A program made the translations under genes and the position numbers. A stretch of DNA of 64,000 nt from Lutraria lutraria (Eukaryota; Mollusca; Bivalvia; Venerida; Mactridae). Positions 1-11,209 of this stretch are shown here, piece after piece. The stretch covers positions 23,635,817 through 23,699,816 of the forward strand of contig OZ026835.1 in assembly GCA_964023205.1 (NCBI GenBank). Reading direction: 5' to 3'. Under the pieces are notes generated by a model that was not told the DNA's origin, searched no databases, and saw only the letters and a list, made by a program, of their open reading frames with translations. Every line of letters begins with the position of its first letter. The stretch's first letter is position 1.

Positions 1-1220
1 GTCTTACAACATTCAGTTTTATAAAAAACACTTTTACTTGACATGCATACATTTATAATCCAAAATGATCAAAATGCACAAATATAGAACTATATAATAA
101 CTCAACTGGAACATGAACACAAATACTTTTTTATAGGGGTGTTCAAATACTAAATAGACTCATCCTGTCATCTAGAAAAAAATATACGACTCCGTTTCTT
201 ACCTTTTTGCACTAAATTTTGACCTACTTTTAGAACAAAAAGTTTTTTAGAGATTTTCATTACAGTCAAAAATGAAAATTCTGCCTGACAGTGTATCAAA
301 CTTGAGCTAGAGTTTCGGTACCTTTCAGTCCAAAATTAATATGGTCATGTGACCAAAAATCATTCAAATGTAACCGAATGTGACCTCTTGCATTGAAAAA
401 TCTTCATTGCTCTAGTTAGTGATCTGAATGACCCACTAAAACAAGCAATGGCCTCATTTCCATAACTTGACCACTGAATTTATTAAGATAGGGGTGTCAG
501 ACTGTTTTTTGATTTTCATACTAACAACAAAAATGAATATGTTCTTGGTTTATAAATTTACCTTGCATACATTTTTAAGATATTTTATAGATATAATGAT
601 AGTTTTTCATTTCATTCAGAAATCCAAACCAATAATCTCATAAGTAACAGAGCTTTTGTATTTTAACATTGCTTAAATGGACTGGCCTGTGTGCGGGACA
701 AAACTCTACAGTCATTGGTGACTCAACAGACAAACACATGGAACATTCCTTATTTCTATTAGATCTTTAACATTTAGTGTTCTACATACAATTTCATTTT
801 CACCAAACTGATTGACATGTGAGCATAATAAAACAAGAAAGCTCACTAAGTTTAGTTTTATAAAAAATCAGTTAAAACAAACTCATTCATTGACCACTAT
901 ATATGGTCACACTCTTCTAGCATTCCACTATTTGATGGAGGGTTATGACATTCTTCAAATTACCAACCATTAAACCTTAGTAATGAATTTGTATAAATCT
1001 TTCAGTGTGTGTTTTTTAAACTAAAAAAACTGACCTGTTTTTCATTGGTTGAGCATATAACCTCAACATCGTGGATGAACACTGGCATGAAATTCATGCT
1101 TGAAAAAGTAAACATTGAAAACAAAGGATGATCCAGAAAACTTTTTCTTCAGATTTTTTCCACATTTTTCTGTTTTTCATTTTTGAGTTTTCTCCCTTTA
1201 ATACCAAATTATCCCCAGTT
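1..1220. other. AT-rich non-coding stretch
   Basis: No open frame with convincing protein character and no clear repeat is visible on either strand. It lies downstream, on the minus strand, of the DIS3L-like exons and may be intronic to that gene. The later catalytic exons of such a gene would have to lie beyond the left edge. Confidence 0.4.
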
Positions 1221-1224
1221 TATA

Positions 1225-1545
1225 CTTGTTCCACAGCCAGTTCCCAATGACAACCACCTCTACACAACAGTAACCTGTGAACATTGGCCACCTACCAATA
1301 TTGACTACCCCTCAGCTACAGTAGCCTGTAAATAACAACCATCTTCTACAAAGTTACAATGTTGAGCTCCCAGTAACCATTTCCTCTTAATTACATTAAC
1401 CTGTTTATTACAATCACCTCCATTAAGTACCCCCTCTTATTTACAAAAACCTGTACATTACAACCATTGCCATTAAGTATCACCTCTTATTAACCTTAAC
1501 CTGTATATTACAACCACCTCTGAGTAACTACCACATCTTATTTGC
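1225..1545. repeat. Degenerate ~58-bp tandem repeat rich in 'acctgt'
   Basis: Diverged units of roughly 55-60 bp recur, each carrying an 'aacctgt' core followed by 'attacaaccac' and 'ctcttatt' blocks. The same vocabulary (tacagtcaaacctgtg, ccacctgt) is found in the dispersed repeat near 17.5 kb, so this looks like an old tandemly expanded copy of that family. Unit boundaries are approximate. Confidence 0.55.
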
Positions 1546-1652
1546 ATTAGTAGATCAAGTGTATCTTAGAAACATACTTTCAATACAGTTTCATTACTGG
1601 CAAAAATTTAGAATTTAAATGAGACTACCGGTATTGACAGCTGTGAACTTAC

Positions 1653-1866
1653 CAACTGTAGATGCAGGGATAAATAATCCAACAGATGATAATCTGGCCA
1701 GGTTGTGAACAGTGTTTGATATTGGTCCAGCAACTGTCTCCATTACCTTGTTTGCTGGTTGTTGCCTGAGATGTTTATCAATCCTGATGGTATGTTTTAA
1801 GAGCTTGAATTCTGTCTGAACATCAGTGTGACAGGGTAGAGAGGACTGGAAACAGTCAGTCAGCAT
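1653..1866 (-). CDS. Unrecognised internal exon, 71 codons
   Basis: The exon is bounded by a good acceptor (pyrimidine tract then TTTTTCAG) and a consensus donor (GTAAGT). Only one of the three frames is open; the other two stop within the first few codons. The reading contains MLTDCFQSSLPCHTDVQ, then a charged helix-like stretch, and ends near GLFIPASTV. It enters in phase 0 and leaves in phase 1. It follows the DIS3L-like exons on the same strand, but I see no similarity to the part of DIS3L expected next. It could be a lineage-specific insert, an exon of a nested gene, or an open frame that happens to be flanked by splice-like sites. Confidence 0.4.
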
Positions 1867-2064
1867 CTGAAAAAGTTAAAGCAATCCTAGTCAATTAAGA
1901 TACCAGATTAACTGTCATTCAAAGGATTAATGGAAATACAACAAGGTTTCAGAAAGCTGAATTGACTGTTAAACAAACTTATTAATAGGTTACATTGAAG
2001 ATAATCAGACATTAAATTTATAAAATTCACTTTCAATATGTGATGTAATGTTTATTTCTACACT

Positions 2065-2187
2065 TTAATGTATTTTTAAAGCAACTTCAAACAATGATTC
2101 AAATAGACTGTTTATGTCAGGTATAATTTGTGCCTTGAATCCTTCCAAATAATCCTTCATGCTTAGAATAAACAAATTAATGGTGTC
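2065..2187 (-). CDS. DIS3L-like PIN region, exon 4 (end uncertain)
   Basis: This exon reads from a CAG acceptor as DTINLFILSMKDYLEGFK and onward to SLFESLFEV. It resembles the end of the PIN region in DIS3-like exonuclease 1, where a hydrophobic strand leads into a conserved Lys/Asp-Tyr-Leu helix. It begins in phase 0, matching the phase in which the preceding exon ends. No consensus donor is visible before the in-frame TAA at 2065-2067; GTTTGA and GTTGCT are the only options. An AATAAA-type signal lies just past the stop, so the transcript may end here, or the exon may be decayed. Confidence 0.4.
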   Translation of the reverse strand, partial: DTINLFILSMKDYLEGFKAQIIPDINSLFESLFEVALKIH

Positions 2188-2406
2188 CTGTGACCATTTT
2201 CCTGGATAAACTGAATGAATAATAAACAACATCATGATAATTTTACTGTTGTTACTGACATTATTTCCTATCAGTCTAGACAATGTTCATTTCTCTATTA
2301 AAACATTATAGTTTATGTCAATGTCAGTTACAATTGTTACACTATCAGTGATTTGAATACTGTGATTCAGTATGGTAACTAAATGTTTTGGGCTCTGTGA
2401 AGATAC

Positions 2407-2494
2407 TTCAATATTCCTGTAGTCTTTTACCAGACAAGGAAATCCATGAACGGTGAACAGAAAATACAACCATTCAAAGTATACAGTCAAATTT
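2407..2494 (-). CDS. DIS3L-like PIN region, exon 3
   Basis: The acceptor is ACTCAG and the proposed donor is GTATCT, which is weak. The first base completes the AG left by the previous exon into an Arg codon, and the frame then runs VYFEWLYFLFTVHGFPCLV before ending RNIE in phase 0. Order and spacing match the DIS3L segment with an aromatic WYY-type helix followed by a strand running into acidic residues. The match is distant. Its support comes mainly from consistent splice phase on both sides and its position between two better matches. The same frame stays open to 2289, so the exon could run further. Confidence 0.38.
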
Positions 2495-3156
2495 CTGAGT
2501 GTACATGTGTGTTTATGCGTGCATGTACATGGACTCATGTATGTATGTCTATGTGTGAGAGAAAGACAAATTATGGCGATTATGGTTGGACTTAATTCAG
2601 AGGTATACATATTGTGTCTGATAAATGGATAAAAAAGAATGGCTATTACCCATGGAGGTACAAAGTGACCATTATATACAAACTACTTAGGTTTAATTGT
2701 AGTAGTGTAATATGTGAAATAATTGAATTTATGTATTAAACATAACTTTTCATTCTTTGTTATCATTACTATAGGTATAAGGTTGCTGCCATATGTTTAT
2801 AGTATCAGTCTGCTGTTTTATATGTCAATCTATTATACAATGATTCATACATAGTTAATTAAAAACTGCACAAAACATGTAGCATGACATACACATATAA
2901 CTGAAAGACATGAACACATATATGTACATAATTGTACATGTATCATATCATTAGAAATTTGTCACATGACTTTTGCATTCAAACGAGTCAGATAATGACA
3001 GAATATGGTAGGATCATTAACATGTAGGATTCCATTAAACTTAGCCAGCCATTATAAGGTCAGAACTACCTACTCAAAATTTAAAAACTGTTTAGTCACA
3101 TCTACTGATGAATGCCCACATGTGGAAAAAACAATACGAAGCCCAATTAATTCAGA

Positions 3157-3402
3157 TACATATTTTGTCTATTGTACAACAAGACATGTTCTAGTGATAC
3201 ATATTTTGTCTATTGTACAACAAGACATGTTCTAATGATCAATATTTTGTCTATTGTACAACAAGACGTGTTCTAATGATCTATATTTTGTCTATTGTAC
3301 AACCAGACATGTTCTAATGATCAATATTTTGTCTATTGTACAACAAGACATGTTCTAATGATACATATTTTGTCTATTGTACAACAAGACATGTTCTAAT
3401 GA
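3157..3402. repeat. 41-bp satellite, 6 copies
   Basis: Exactly six head-to-tail units of 41 bp carry the core 'attttgtctattgtacaac' followed by 'aagacatgttctaatga'. Copies differ at only a few positions, mostly the 2-4 bases before the core. It sits in the intron between exons 2 and 3 of the DIS3L-like gene. The homogeneity suggests recent slippage or unequal exchange. Confidence 0.95.
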
Positions 3403-3580
3403 GTATCTTTCGTTCACTAGGTCTTCATCAACAGGAGCCTGTTAATTTCAATTCCATTGTATAAAGCAATACAATCAATCTTGAAGACCACTAAATGTTT
3501 CACCATCAGATATAAAGACAAGTGTTATCATTCAGAGACAGAAAACCTAACGCTGAAATATTAATGATTGTTGACAGTAC

Positions 3581-3666
3581 CTCACATGCCAGTCTGTCTG
3601 AGTCTCCCGGCCCAGGACTGGTTCTCGCTCACAGTAAGCGTACGTCTGAAACTCATCATCTTGAAC
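3581..3666 (-). CDS. DIS3L-like PIN region, exon 2
   Basis: Read from the minus strand, the exon gives VQDDEFQTYAYCERE and ends ETQTDWHV plus two bases (AG). The donor is GTACTG; an alternative GTGAGG donor five bases earlier would leave phase 0. The pattern 'NEF..., RE..., W.TR' occurs in the PIN region of DIS3-like exonuclease 1 (DIS3L). About 25-30 residues that family members usually have between this exon and the preceding one are not found in the intervening 500 bases. The gene is therefore either shortened here or the missing exon has diverged beyond recognition. Confidence 0.5.
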
Positions 3667-4163
3667 CTTTAATTTACAACATCATGTAATGATATAGAGG
3701 TGAAATGTTTACCATAGCCACATTTTATACGCTGAATATACCACAAGAGTCACTGTTGTATAAAATTCCATGTATTTACATACAAAATTGGGTCTTAAAA
3801 TCGGGTGTGTCTTAGACATAGGTGTAGAACTTAATCCTTTTTTATCCATGACATAATCAGGAGAAATTAAATATATTTAAAATATAACTAACAAAAGGTC
3901 TAAGGTCAATGATGTTATAGTTGTATACAGTGGCAGGTTCACCTAACAAGTTGTCCTGGACTGTACTATAAGCAGACCGAATTTGTTCTCCAGTAAGCAG
4001 CCAGCAACTTCTCGACAACACTTTTGACACTGAAGGGTATGCATGGCCTACCACAACTGATATTGAACTCTGATCTTCTGGTCTCAAATCCAGCACACTA
4101 AAATTTAGACCACCACGGCCGCAGCAGGTAAAATTGAGTTTAACACTTCCGTAATCTACTTAC

Positions 4164-4273
4164 GCAATGAACGACAGTTTGAGTGAAGACTATTCCTCTT
4201 ATTGCAGGATTTTCAAAGATTTCTAGATACTTCTTAGCTATTTGTGGATCAGGAATAACATAATGTGTAACAA
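4164..4273 (-). CDS. DIS3L-like exosome exonuclease, PIN-region exon 1 of those found
   Basis: This is the clearest of the exons. After a CTACAG acceptor it reads VVTHYVIPDPQIAKKYLEIF and then GIVFTQTVVHC, with a perfect GTAAGT donor leaving phase 0. The order 'THYVIPD...YLEI.E.P..GI.F.QT' is the hallmark start of the PIN domain of DIS3-like exonuclease 1, a cytoplasmic RNA-exosome 3'-5' exonuclease. In DIS3L the PIN domain docks the exosome, while catalysis is in the RNB domain, which would be encoded beyond the left edge. The N-terminal exons upstream (higher coordinates) were not identified. A LINE fragment lies in that upstream intron. Confidence 0.62.
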
Positions 4274-4629
4274 CTGTAGGTAACAGGTTGTTTTATCTTA
4301 GTTTTACTAGATATACGGTGTTAATTTATAGCTAAATGTATTCGATGCGCATTCATTTATATAACGCTAATAAATTTATCAGCAACTACATCAACATTTA
4401 TATTTCTACGCAATTGATCATTTTCATCATTTAGTACGTGCCGTTTTGATTGTTAATAGTTTTATGAATGATTCCTTTTTGTTTCATTACGTTTAATTAA
4501 GGTTTCATCCTGTTCGGATTGACAAAACTTAACAGCAAATCTATTACAAGGTATATGAAAGCATAATCCGTTATGATCATCTAGAATTCGTTCGGATCGT
4601 TGACTAGAAAGTCAGATATACAATTGAAA

Positions 4630-5280
4630 TCGTGTCAATTACCGTGGAACAATTTGGTGTTATATATTAGGTACAACATAAATAAACGTCTTCATCAAAG
4701 GAAAATAATTCTTCCTCTAATTTAACCCAGAGTATTCCACTTTGAATGGTCTCAACAATTTTTATACAATGTATATGTCTATCAAAAACATCTTTGTAAT
4801 ATAAACTTATACCGCCACTAAAACGGCCTTTTGTTGTATTGACTGACTTATTTCCAAATAGGTGAAAGCTTATATTTATTAATATCTAAGTTTAAATGAG
4901 TTTTATTCGATAACCATGTCTCTTGTAGAAATATTATATCATATTCAGTGAGTACATTTATGGCATCTAAGTCACTATTTTCCGTGCTAATCCATGAATA
5001 TTCCACGATAACAGTTTTATATCATTCTCATGACTCCCCTAACTTCTATACGCTCCTGACAGTATGCTTGCACTCTCCCGTTCATATATCTCTGGTATGG
5101 TTTATTGTTCAGTAACTATATAGTAACAGTTTATTTCCTACTATTTTTGTTTCGTGGCCCTTCTTTTCTTCGGCGGCGTTCTCCAAAATAATTTTCTGAG
5201 TTTCTCTATATATTTGAGGTGATTGTATACCTATCCCTTGTTTCAGCTCTTCGAGTTTATTTCTTATTTCCCCAACATAC
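4630..5280 (-). mobile_element. L1/Tx1-like LINE fragment, endonuclease region
   Basis: Minus-strand translation gives TEYDIIFLQETWLSNKT, the apurinic-type endonuclease motif of L1/Tx1-like ORF2, then after a frameshift SGGISLYYKDVFD and FSFDEDVYLCCT, which are later endonuclease blocks. The 5' side includes a helix-rich NKLEELKQGIG stretch. Several stops and frameshifts make it a dead 5' piece. It lies upstream of the DIS3L-like exons, probably intronic. It may be of the same family as the LINE tail at 50.6-51.3 kb, which is an inference from clade resemblance only. Confidence 0.65.
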
Positions 5281-5289
5281 GATTTATAA

Positions 5290-6600
5290 GAACAATGCTA
5301 GATGCTTATTTATAACCAATATTTAGTAACACATGCATGAAAATAGTAAAGAATATTAAAAAATATCAAGTACAATGTACATGTACTCTCAAATTCACGT
5401 CTCTGCGTTAGTCTTTTCCAAGAGGGATACGCGATATTGTAAATAAGTGCTGTAGGAGAAATGGATTTATAAACATAACTGACGGGAGAAACGTGCTGCT
5501 ATAAGGAATGTCATTGAAGAATTACTTGTTAGATTTCGTGCATCAAAGATGGCATAAAATACGTGGTTTTAATTCATTTAAATACATTTACAGCATCTCG
5601 ATCATTTAAATAAATGATACACTTTCTTTGTTGTATTATCTTAGTAATATCGATATTTTAGTGGATTTTAGGTTTGGTTTAAACTTTATTTCAATTCAAT
5701 AGTCACATTTTAGAGAACATTTTAAACAACACAGCGGACGTAATGATAGCGTTTCATAATTATCTGCTTGATTGAAACGTGCTCGCAAATCATACCTAAC
5801 ACGTGGAACTACCATAATGATTGATAAATCTACTTCTATGGTCTAATTTAATAGTTAAAATTAATTTGTCAATCATTGTTTATGGTATTATAAACAACTT
5901 CTATTTTTCCCATTTAGTATCAACTACGGAGTGTAACAATACATGGATTAAGTTATGTGTTAATGTATACGAGTGGGTGTTTGTGACCAGTATATCACAA
6001 AGAAATCATTGTATACTAAATAATGACCTTAGGGCGGGCATGACTTTTTATTCGAGTAAAAATACGTGTAATTTCAGGTGATTACACACATACCTGTCAT
6101 CAGACGATAGATATCACCCAAACGAAGAACCTCATGTGTTCGGATGTGTTAGACAATCACTGCAATTTGGATCGACATTTGTATGGTATACTTAAAATTT
6201 TATTACTTGTCGTTTTATATAATTATGTTGATTAGATGAAAAGTTCATGAAAATGTGAATTTATTTTTTGTTTTGTCAACACACTCGTGTATTTTACGGA
6301 TAATTCAAGGTAATTCGAAAAAGCACACATTTGTGACAAAATGGCCGCCTGACATTTTTGCTATGCATCCTAAAAAGTGGTATTGTTCAGTAATTACTGA
6401 CAGTATATAACTGAAATGAGTCTAAATAAAACTACCTGTCTAAACCTAGAAAATTTGGATCATCAAATCAATGACTATGAACAACAGGAAATCAAGATTG
6501 CATAAATGAAAAAAAGTAGTCCGCGCTTTTTTAAATATTTATTGGTAATGAGTATTTGTATCTTATTCAATGACGTAATTCTAATGGAATATATTTCGTT
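5290..6600. other. Non-coding AT-rich spacer
   Basis: No gene-like frame with splice support was found. Short open frames here have random composition. A 'caaaatggccgcc' start-like context near 6337 is followed at once by a stop. The DIS3L-like gene (minus) and the weak exon set from 6605 (plus) may diverge from within this spacer, but no clear promoter is visible. Confidence 0.35.
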
Positions 6601-6604
6601 TTAG

Positions 6605-6674
6605 GGAGGTTGATTGTGGACCTTCAAATGCCACGTGGTCAGTCAAAAGACTGAACATTAGGACGATACATGAG
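6605..6674 (+). CDS. Candidate exon, 23 codons, unrecognised
   Basis: Bounded by a TTTTAG acceptor after a T-rich tract and a GTATGC donor. One frame is open and reads EVDCGPSNATWSVKRLNIRT, leaving in phase 0. It has a sensible residue mix with a possible N-glycosylation site (NAT). The next candidate exon at 7104 starts in a compatible phase. No family is recognised, and an open frame this short is expected often by chance. Confidence 0.3.
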
Positions 6675-7103
6675 GTATGCATTACGTTCTGTCTCTAGAG
6701 TCATGATTCTGATTAAGTTACCTTACGCTTGGTGTCGGTTGGTAGCTATTCATAGAAAATGTTATATTTGTTAATATACAACCGACAATATATATAAATA
6801 TATATAAAGTTTGTATCTTAATGATTATGTTGTCATACTTAATTGAATAAGTCAGTTAATTGTGTTTGATCTATTTAATTAATATTGAGATAACTGCTAT
6901 CAACAGTTTAATTTTATTGTTGACAAAGCAACTGTTTAATCCATGTTTTTAACAATGTAATTAGTGCAATATTTTCATACACAGTTATGGTGCCAAAGAA
7001 TGCGAATATAGATGCATGTATTACAAATACTGTCAGCATTATCAAATATTCTTGCAATAACCATGCACATGTTTATTATTCCAACATATTGGGAGGTTTG
7101 CAG

Positions 7104-7191
7104 TGTAGGACGACCATTAGACCAGCAAACATCAACAAACCACCACCCTCAACCAGATGGCCAAAGCTGAGACAACAAACAGAAGATTCTT
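7104..7191 (+). CDS. Candidate exon, 29 codons, proline/basic-rich
   Basis: Acceptor GTTTGCAG and perfect donor GTAAGT. The open frame reads CRTTIRPANINKPPPSTRW and ends RQQTEDS with one base over. It joins in frame to the exon at 6605. The 5.4-kb sequence that follows is almost entirely satellite DNA, which would then be intronic. No family is recognised. Confidence 0.32.
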
Positions 7192-7244
7192 GTAAGTCAA
7201 CTCTATTTAATATTTTCTATAGTTGGATGTATGTTGTGAATGTT

Positions 7245-10200
7245 TCATATCCTTTTCAGATCTTATCCTTTAAATTTTCATTATCTTATCATCTTATCAG
7301 TTTACTATTTTATTCTTTTATTATCTTTTCTTTTTAAACTTTTAATCATTTTAATATTCTATTATTTAAAAATCTTAACCATTTTGAATATTTTACCATT
7401 TTATTCTTGTGTCATACTACTCTTTAATTTTTATCCTTTTAAGACTTTAACCATTTTAATCTTGTATGTATCCTTTTAAACTTTTAACCATTTTAACCTT
7501 TTATCATTTTAATATTTTATCATTTTACTGTTTCACTCTTTTAATATTTTATGCTTTTAAACTTTTAACCATTTTAATCTTTTATTTTTTTTAATGTCTT
7601 ACTCTTTTAATATCATATACTTTTAACCATTTTAATCTTGTATATATTCTTTTGAACTTTTAACCTTTTATCATTTTACTGTTTTACTCTCTTAATATCT
7701 TATGCTTTAACCATTTTGATATTGTATATATTCTTTTAAACCTTTAACCATTTTAATCTTGTATATACTTTTTAAAACTTTTAACCATTTAAACCTTTTA
7801 TCATTTTACTCTTTTACCCTTTTATTATCTTATGCTTTTAACTTTTAACCATTTTAACCTTTTATCATTTTACTGTTTTACTCTTTTAATATCTTATGCT
7901 TTTAAACTTTTAACCATTTTAATATTGTATATATCCTTTTAAAGATTTAACCATTTTAATCTTTTACCATTTTACTGTTTTACTCTTTTAATATCTTATG
8001 CCGTTAAACTTTTAACCATTTTAATCTTGTATATATCCTTTTTAACGTTTAACCATTTTATCATTTTACTCTTTTACGCTTTTATTATCTTATGCATTTT
8101 AACTTTTAACCATTTTAATCTTGTATATATCCTTTTAAACTTTTAACCATTTTATCATTTTACTCTTTTACGCTTTTATTATCTTATGCATTTTAACTTT
8201 TAACCATTTTAATCCTGTATATATACTTTTAAACTTTTACACATTTTAATCTTGTATATGTCCTTTTAAACTTTTATCCATTTTAATCTTTAATCTTTTA
8301 AATATTTTACTTTTTTAATATCTTATGCTTTTTAAACTTTTAACCATTTTAATCCTGTATATATCCTTTTAATTTTTAACCATTTTAATCTTGTATATAT
8401 TCCCTTAAACTTTTAACCATTTTAACCTTTTATCATTTTATTAATATTACTCTTTTAATATCTTATGCTTTTAAACTTTTAACCATTTTAACCTTTTATC
8501 ATTTTACTGTTTTACTCTTTTAATATCTTATGCTTTTAAACTTTTAACCATTTTAAATCTTGTATATATTCTTTTAAACTTTTAACCATTTTAACCTTTT
8601 ATCATTTTATCATTTTATTAATATTACTCATTTAATATCTTATGCTTTTAAACTTTTAACCATTTCAATATTGTATATATTCTTTTAAACTTTTAATCAT
8701 TTTAATCTTGTATATATTCTTTTAAACATTTAACCATTTTAACCTTTTATCATTTTACTGTTTTACTCTTTTAATATCTTATGCTTTTAAACTTTTAACC
8801 GTTTTAATCTTGTAAATATCCTTTTAAACTTTTAACCATTTTAATCTTGTATATATCCTTTTAAACTTTTAACCATTTTAATCTTGTATATATTCTTTTA
8901 AACTTTTAACCATTTTAATCTTGTATATATTCTTTTAAACTTTTAACCATTTAAATCGTGTATTTATCTTTTAAAGTTTTAACCATTTTAATATTTTATC
9001 ATTTTAATGTTTTAATATTTTAATATCTTATACTTTTAAACTTTTAACCATTTTAATCTTGTATATATCCTTTTAAACTTTTAACCATTTTAAACTTGTA
9101 TATATTCTTTTAAACCTTTAACCATTTTAATTTTGTATATATCCTTTTAAAGTTTAAATCATTTTAACCTTTTAACATTTTACTGATTTACTCTTTTAAT
9201 ATCTTATGCTTTTAAACTTTTAACCATTTTAATCTTGTATTATATCCTTTTAAACGTTTAACCATTTTAATCTTTTACCTCTTTACTGTTTTACTCTTTT
9301 AATATCTGATGCTTTTAAACTTTTAACCATTATAATCTTGTATATATCCTTTTAAACTTTTAACCATTTCAATATTTTATCATTTTAATGTTTTAATATT
9401 TTAATATCTTATACTTTTAAACTTTTAACCATTTTAAACTTGTATATATTCTTTTAAACCTTTAACCATTTTAATATTGTATATATTCTTTTAAACTTTT
9501 AACCATTTCAATATTGTATATATTCTTTTAAACTTTTAACCATTTTAATCTTGTATATATTCTCTTAAATCTTTAACCATTTTAAACTTGTATATATTCT
9601 TTTAAACCTTTAACCATTTTAATCTTGTATATATTCTTTTAAATTTTTAACCATTTCAATATTGTATATATTCTTTTAAACTGTTAACCATTTTAATATT
9701 GTATATATTCTTTTAAACTTTTAACCATTTCAATATTGTATATATTCTTTTAAACTTTTAACCATTTTAATCTTGTATATATTCTCTTAAATCTTTAACC
9801 ATTTTAAACTTGTATATATTCTTTTAAACCTTTAACCATTTTAATCTTGTATATATTCTTTTAAATTTTTAACCATTTCAATATTGTATATATTCTTTTA
9901 AACCTTTAACCATTTTAATCTTGTATATATTCTTTTAAACTTTTAACCATTTTAATCTTGTATATATTCTTTTAAATTTTTAACCATTTCAATATTGTAT
10001 ATATTCTTTTAAACTGTTAACCATTTTAATCTTGTATATATTCTTTTAAACTTTTAACCATTTTAATCTTGTATATATTCTTTTTAACTTTTAACCTTTT
10101 TAATATTGTATATATTCTTTTTAACTTTTAACCATTTTAATCTTGTATATATTCTTTTTAACTTTTAACCATTTTAATCTTGTATATATTCTTTTAAACT

Positions 10201-11115
10201 GTTAACCATTTTAATCTTGTATATATTCTTTTAAACTTTTAACCATTTTAATCTTGTATATATTATTTTTAACTTTTAACCTTTTTAATATTGTATATAT
10301 CCTTTTAAAGTTTTAACCATTTTAACCTTTTATCATTTTACTGATTTACTCTTTTAATATCTTATGCTTTTAACCTTTTAACCTTTTTAATCTTGTATAT
10401 ATCCTTTTAAACTTTTAACCATTTTAATATTTTACCATTTTACTGTTTTACTCTTTTAATATCTGATGCTTTTAAACTTTTAACCATTTAAATCTTGTAT
10501 ATATCCTTTTAAACTTTTAACCATTTTAATCTTGTATATATTATTTTAAACCTTTAATCATTTTAATTGTGTATATATCCTTTTAAAGTTTTAACCATTT
10601 TAACCTTTTATCATTTTACTGATTTACTCTTTTAATATCTTATGCTTTTAAACTTTTAACCATTTTAATCTTGTATATATTCTTTTAAACCTTTAACCAT
10701 TTTAATCTTGTATATATTCTTATAAACTTTTAACCATTTTAATCTTGTATATATTCTTTTAAACTTTTAACCATTTTTATCTTGTATTATATCCTTTTAA
10801 ACATTTAACTATTTGAACATTTTATCTTTTTACTCTTTTACTCTTTTAATATCTGATGCTTTTAAACTTTTATCCATTTAAATCTTGTATATATCCTTTC
10901 AAAGTTTTAACCATTTTAATATTGTATATATCCTTTCAAAGTTTGAACCATTTTAACCTTTTATCATTTGACTGTTTACTCTTTTAATATCTTATGCTTT
11001 TAGATTTTTAACAATTTTAATCTTATATATACCATTTCAAAGTTTTAACCATTTTACTATTTTAATATCTTATGCTTTTAATCATTTTAATCTTGTATAT
11101 ATCATTTTAAAGTGT
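7245..11115. repeat. 3.9-kb satellite of ~37-bp units, T-rich on the plus strand
   Basis: The core unit is 37 bp: 'cttttaaacttttaacc' + 'attttaatcttgtatatatt'. Longer composite units recur in which the 'cttgtatatatt' block is replaced by 'cattttactgttttactct' and 'tttaatatcttatgc'. The 5' end (7.25-7.5 kb) is the most degenerate, while 9.4-10.3 kb is the most regular. The plus strand is almost free of G. Open frames inside it are artefacts of the low stop density in T-rich DNA. It lies between candidate plus-strand exons. Confidence 0.95.
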
Positions 11116-11209
11116 TTATATATTTTATCAGTTTATTAATTTGAGTTTTCTGTAACCAATTTTTGTTTCTTGTCTTGAATCATTATTGAGTCCATACCTT
11201 CAGTAATGA

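Noticed and set aside
3157..3402. Regular repeats considered as a CRISPR-like array
   Set aside because: The 41-bp units are contiguous with no unique spacers; it is an ordinary satellite in a eukaryotic intron.
6105..6175. Minus-strand segment with a good GTATGT donor and an HEVLRLGDIYRLMT reading, considered as the first DIS3L exon
   Set aside because: In the required frame a stop lies just upstream with no ATG or acceptor between, so no valid exon can be built.
7240..7479. Hydrophobic open frame at the start of the satellite
   Set aside because: It lies in T-rich repeat DNA where Phe/Leu/Ile codons and few stops are expected; the apparent membrane protein is a composition artefact.
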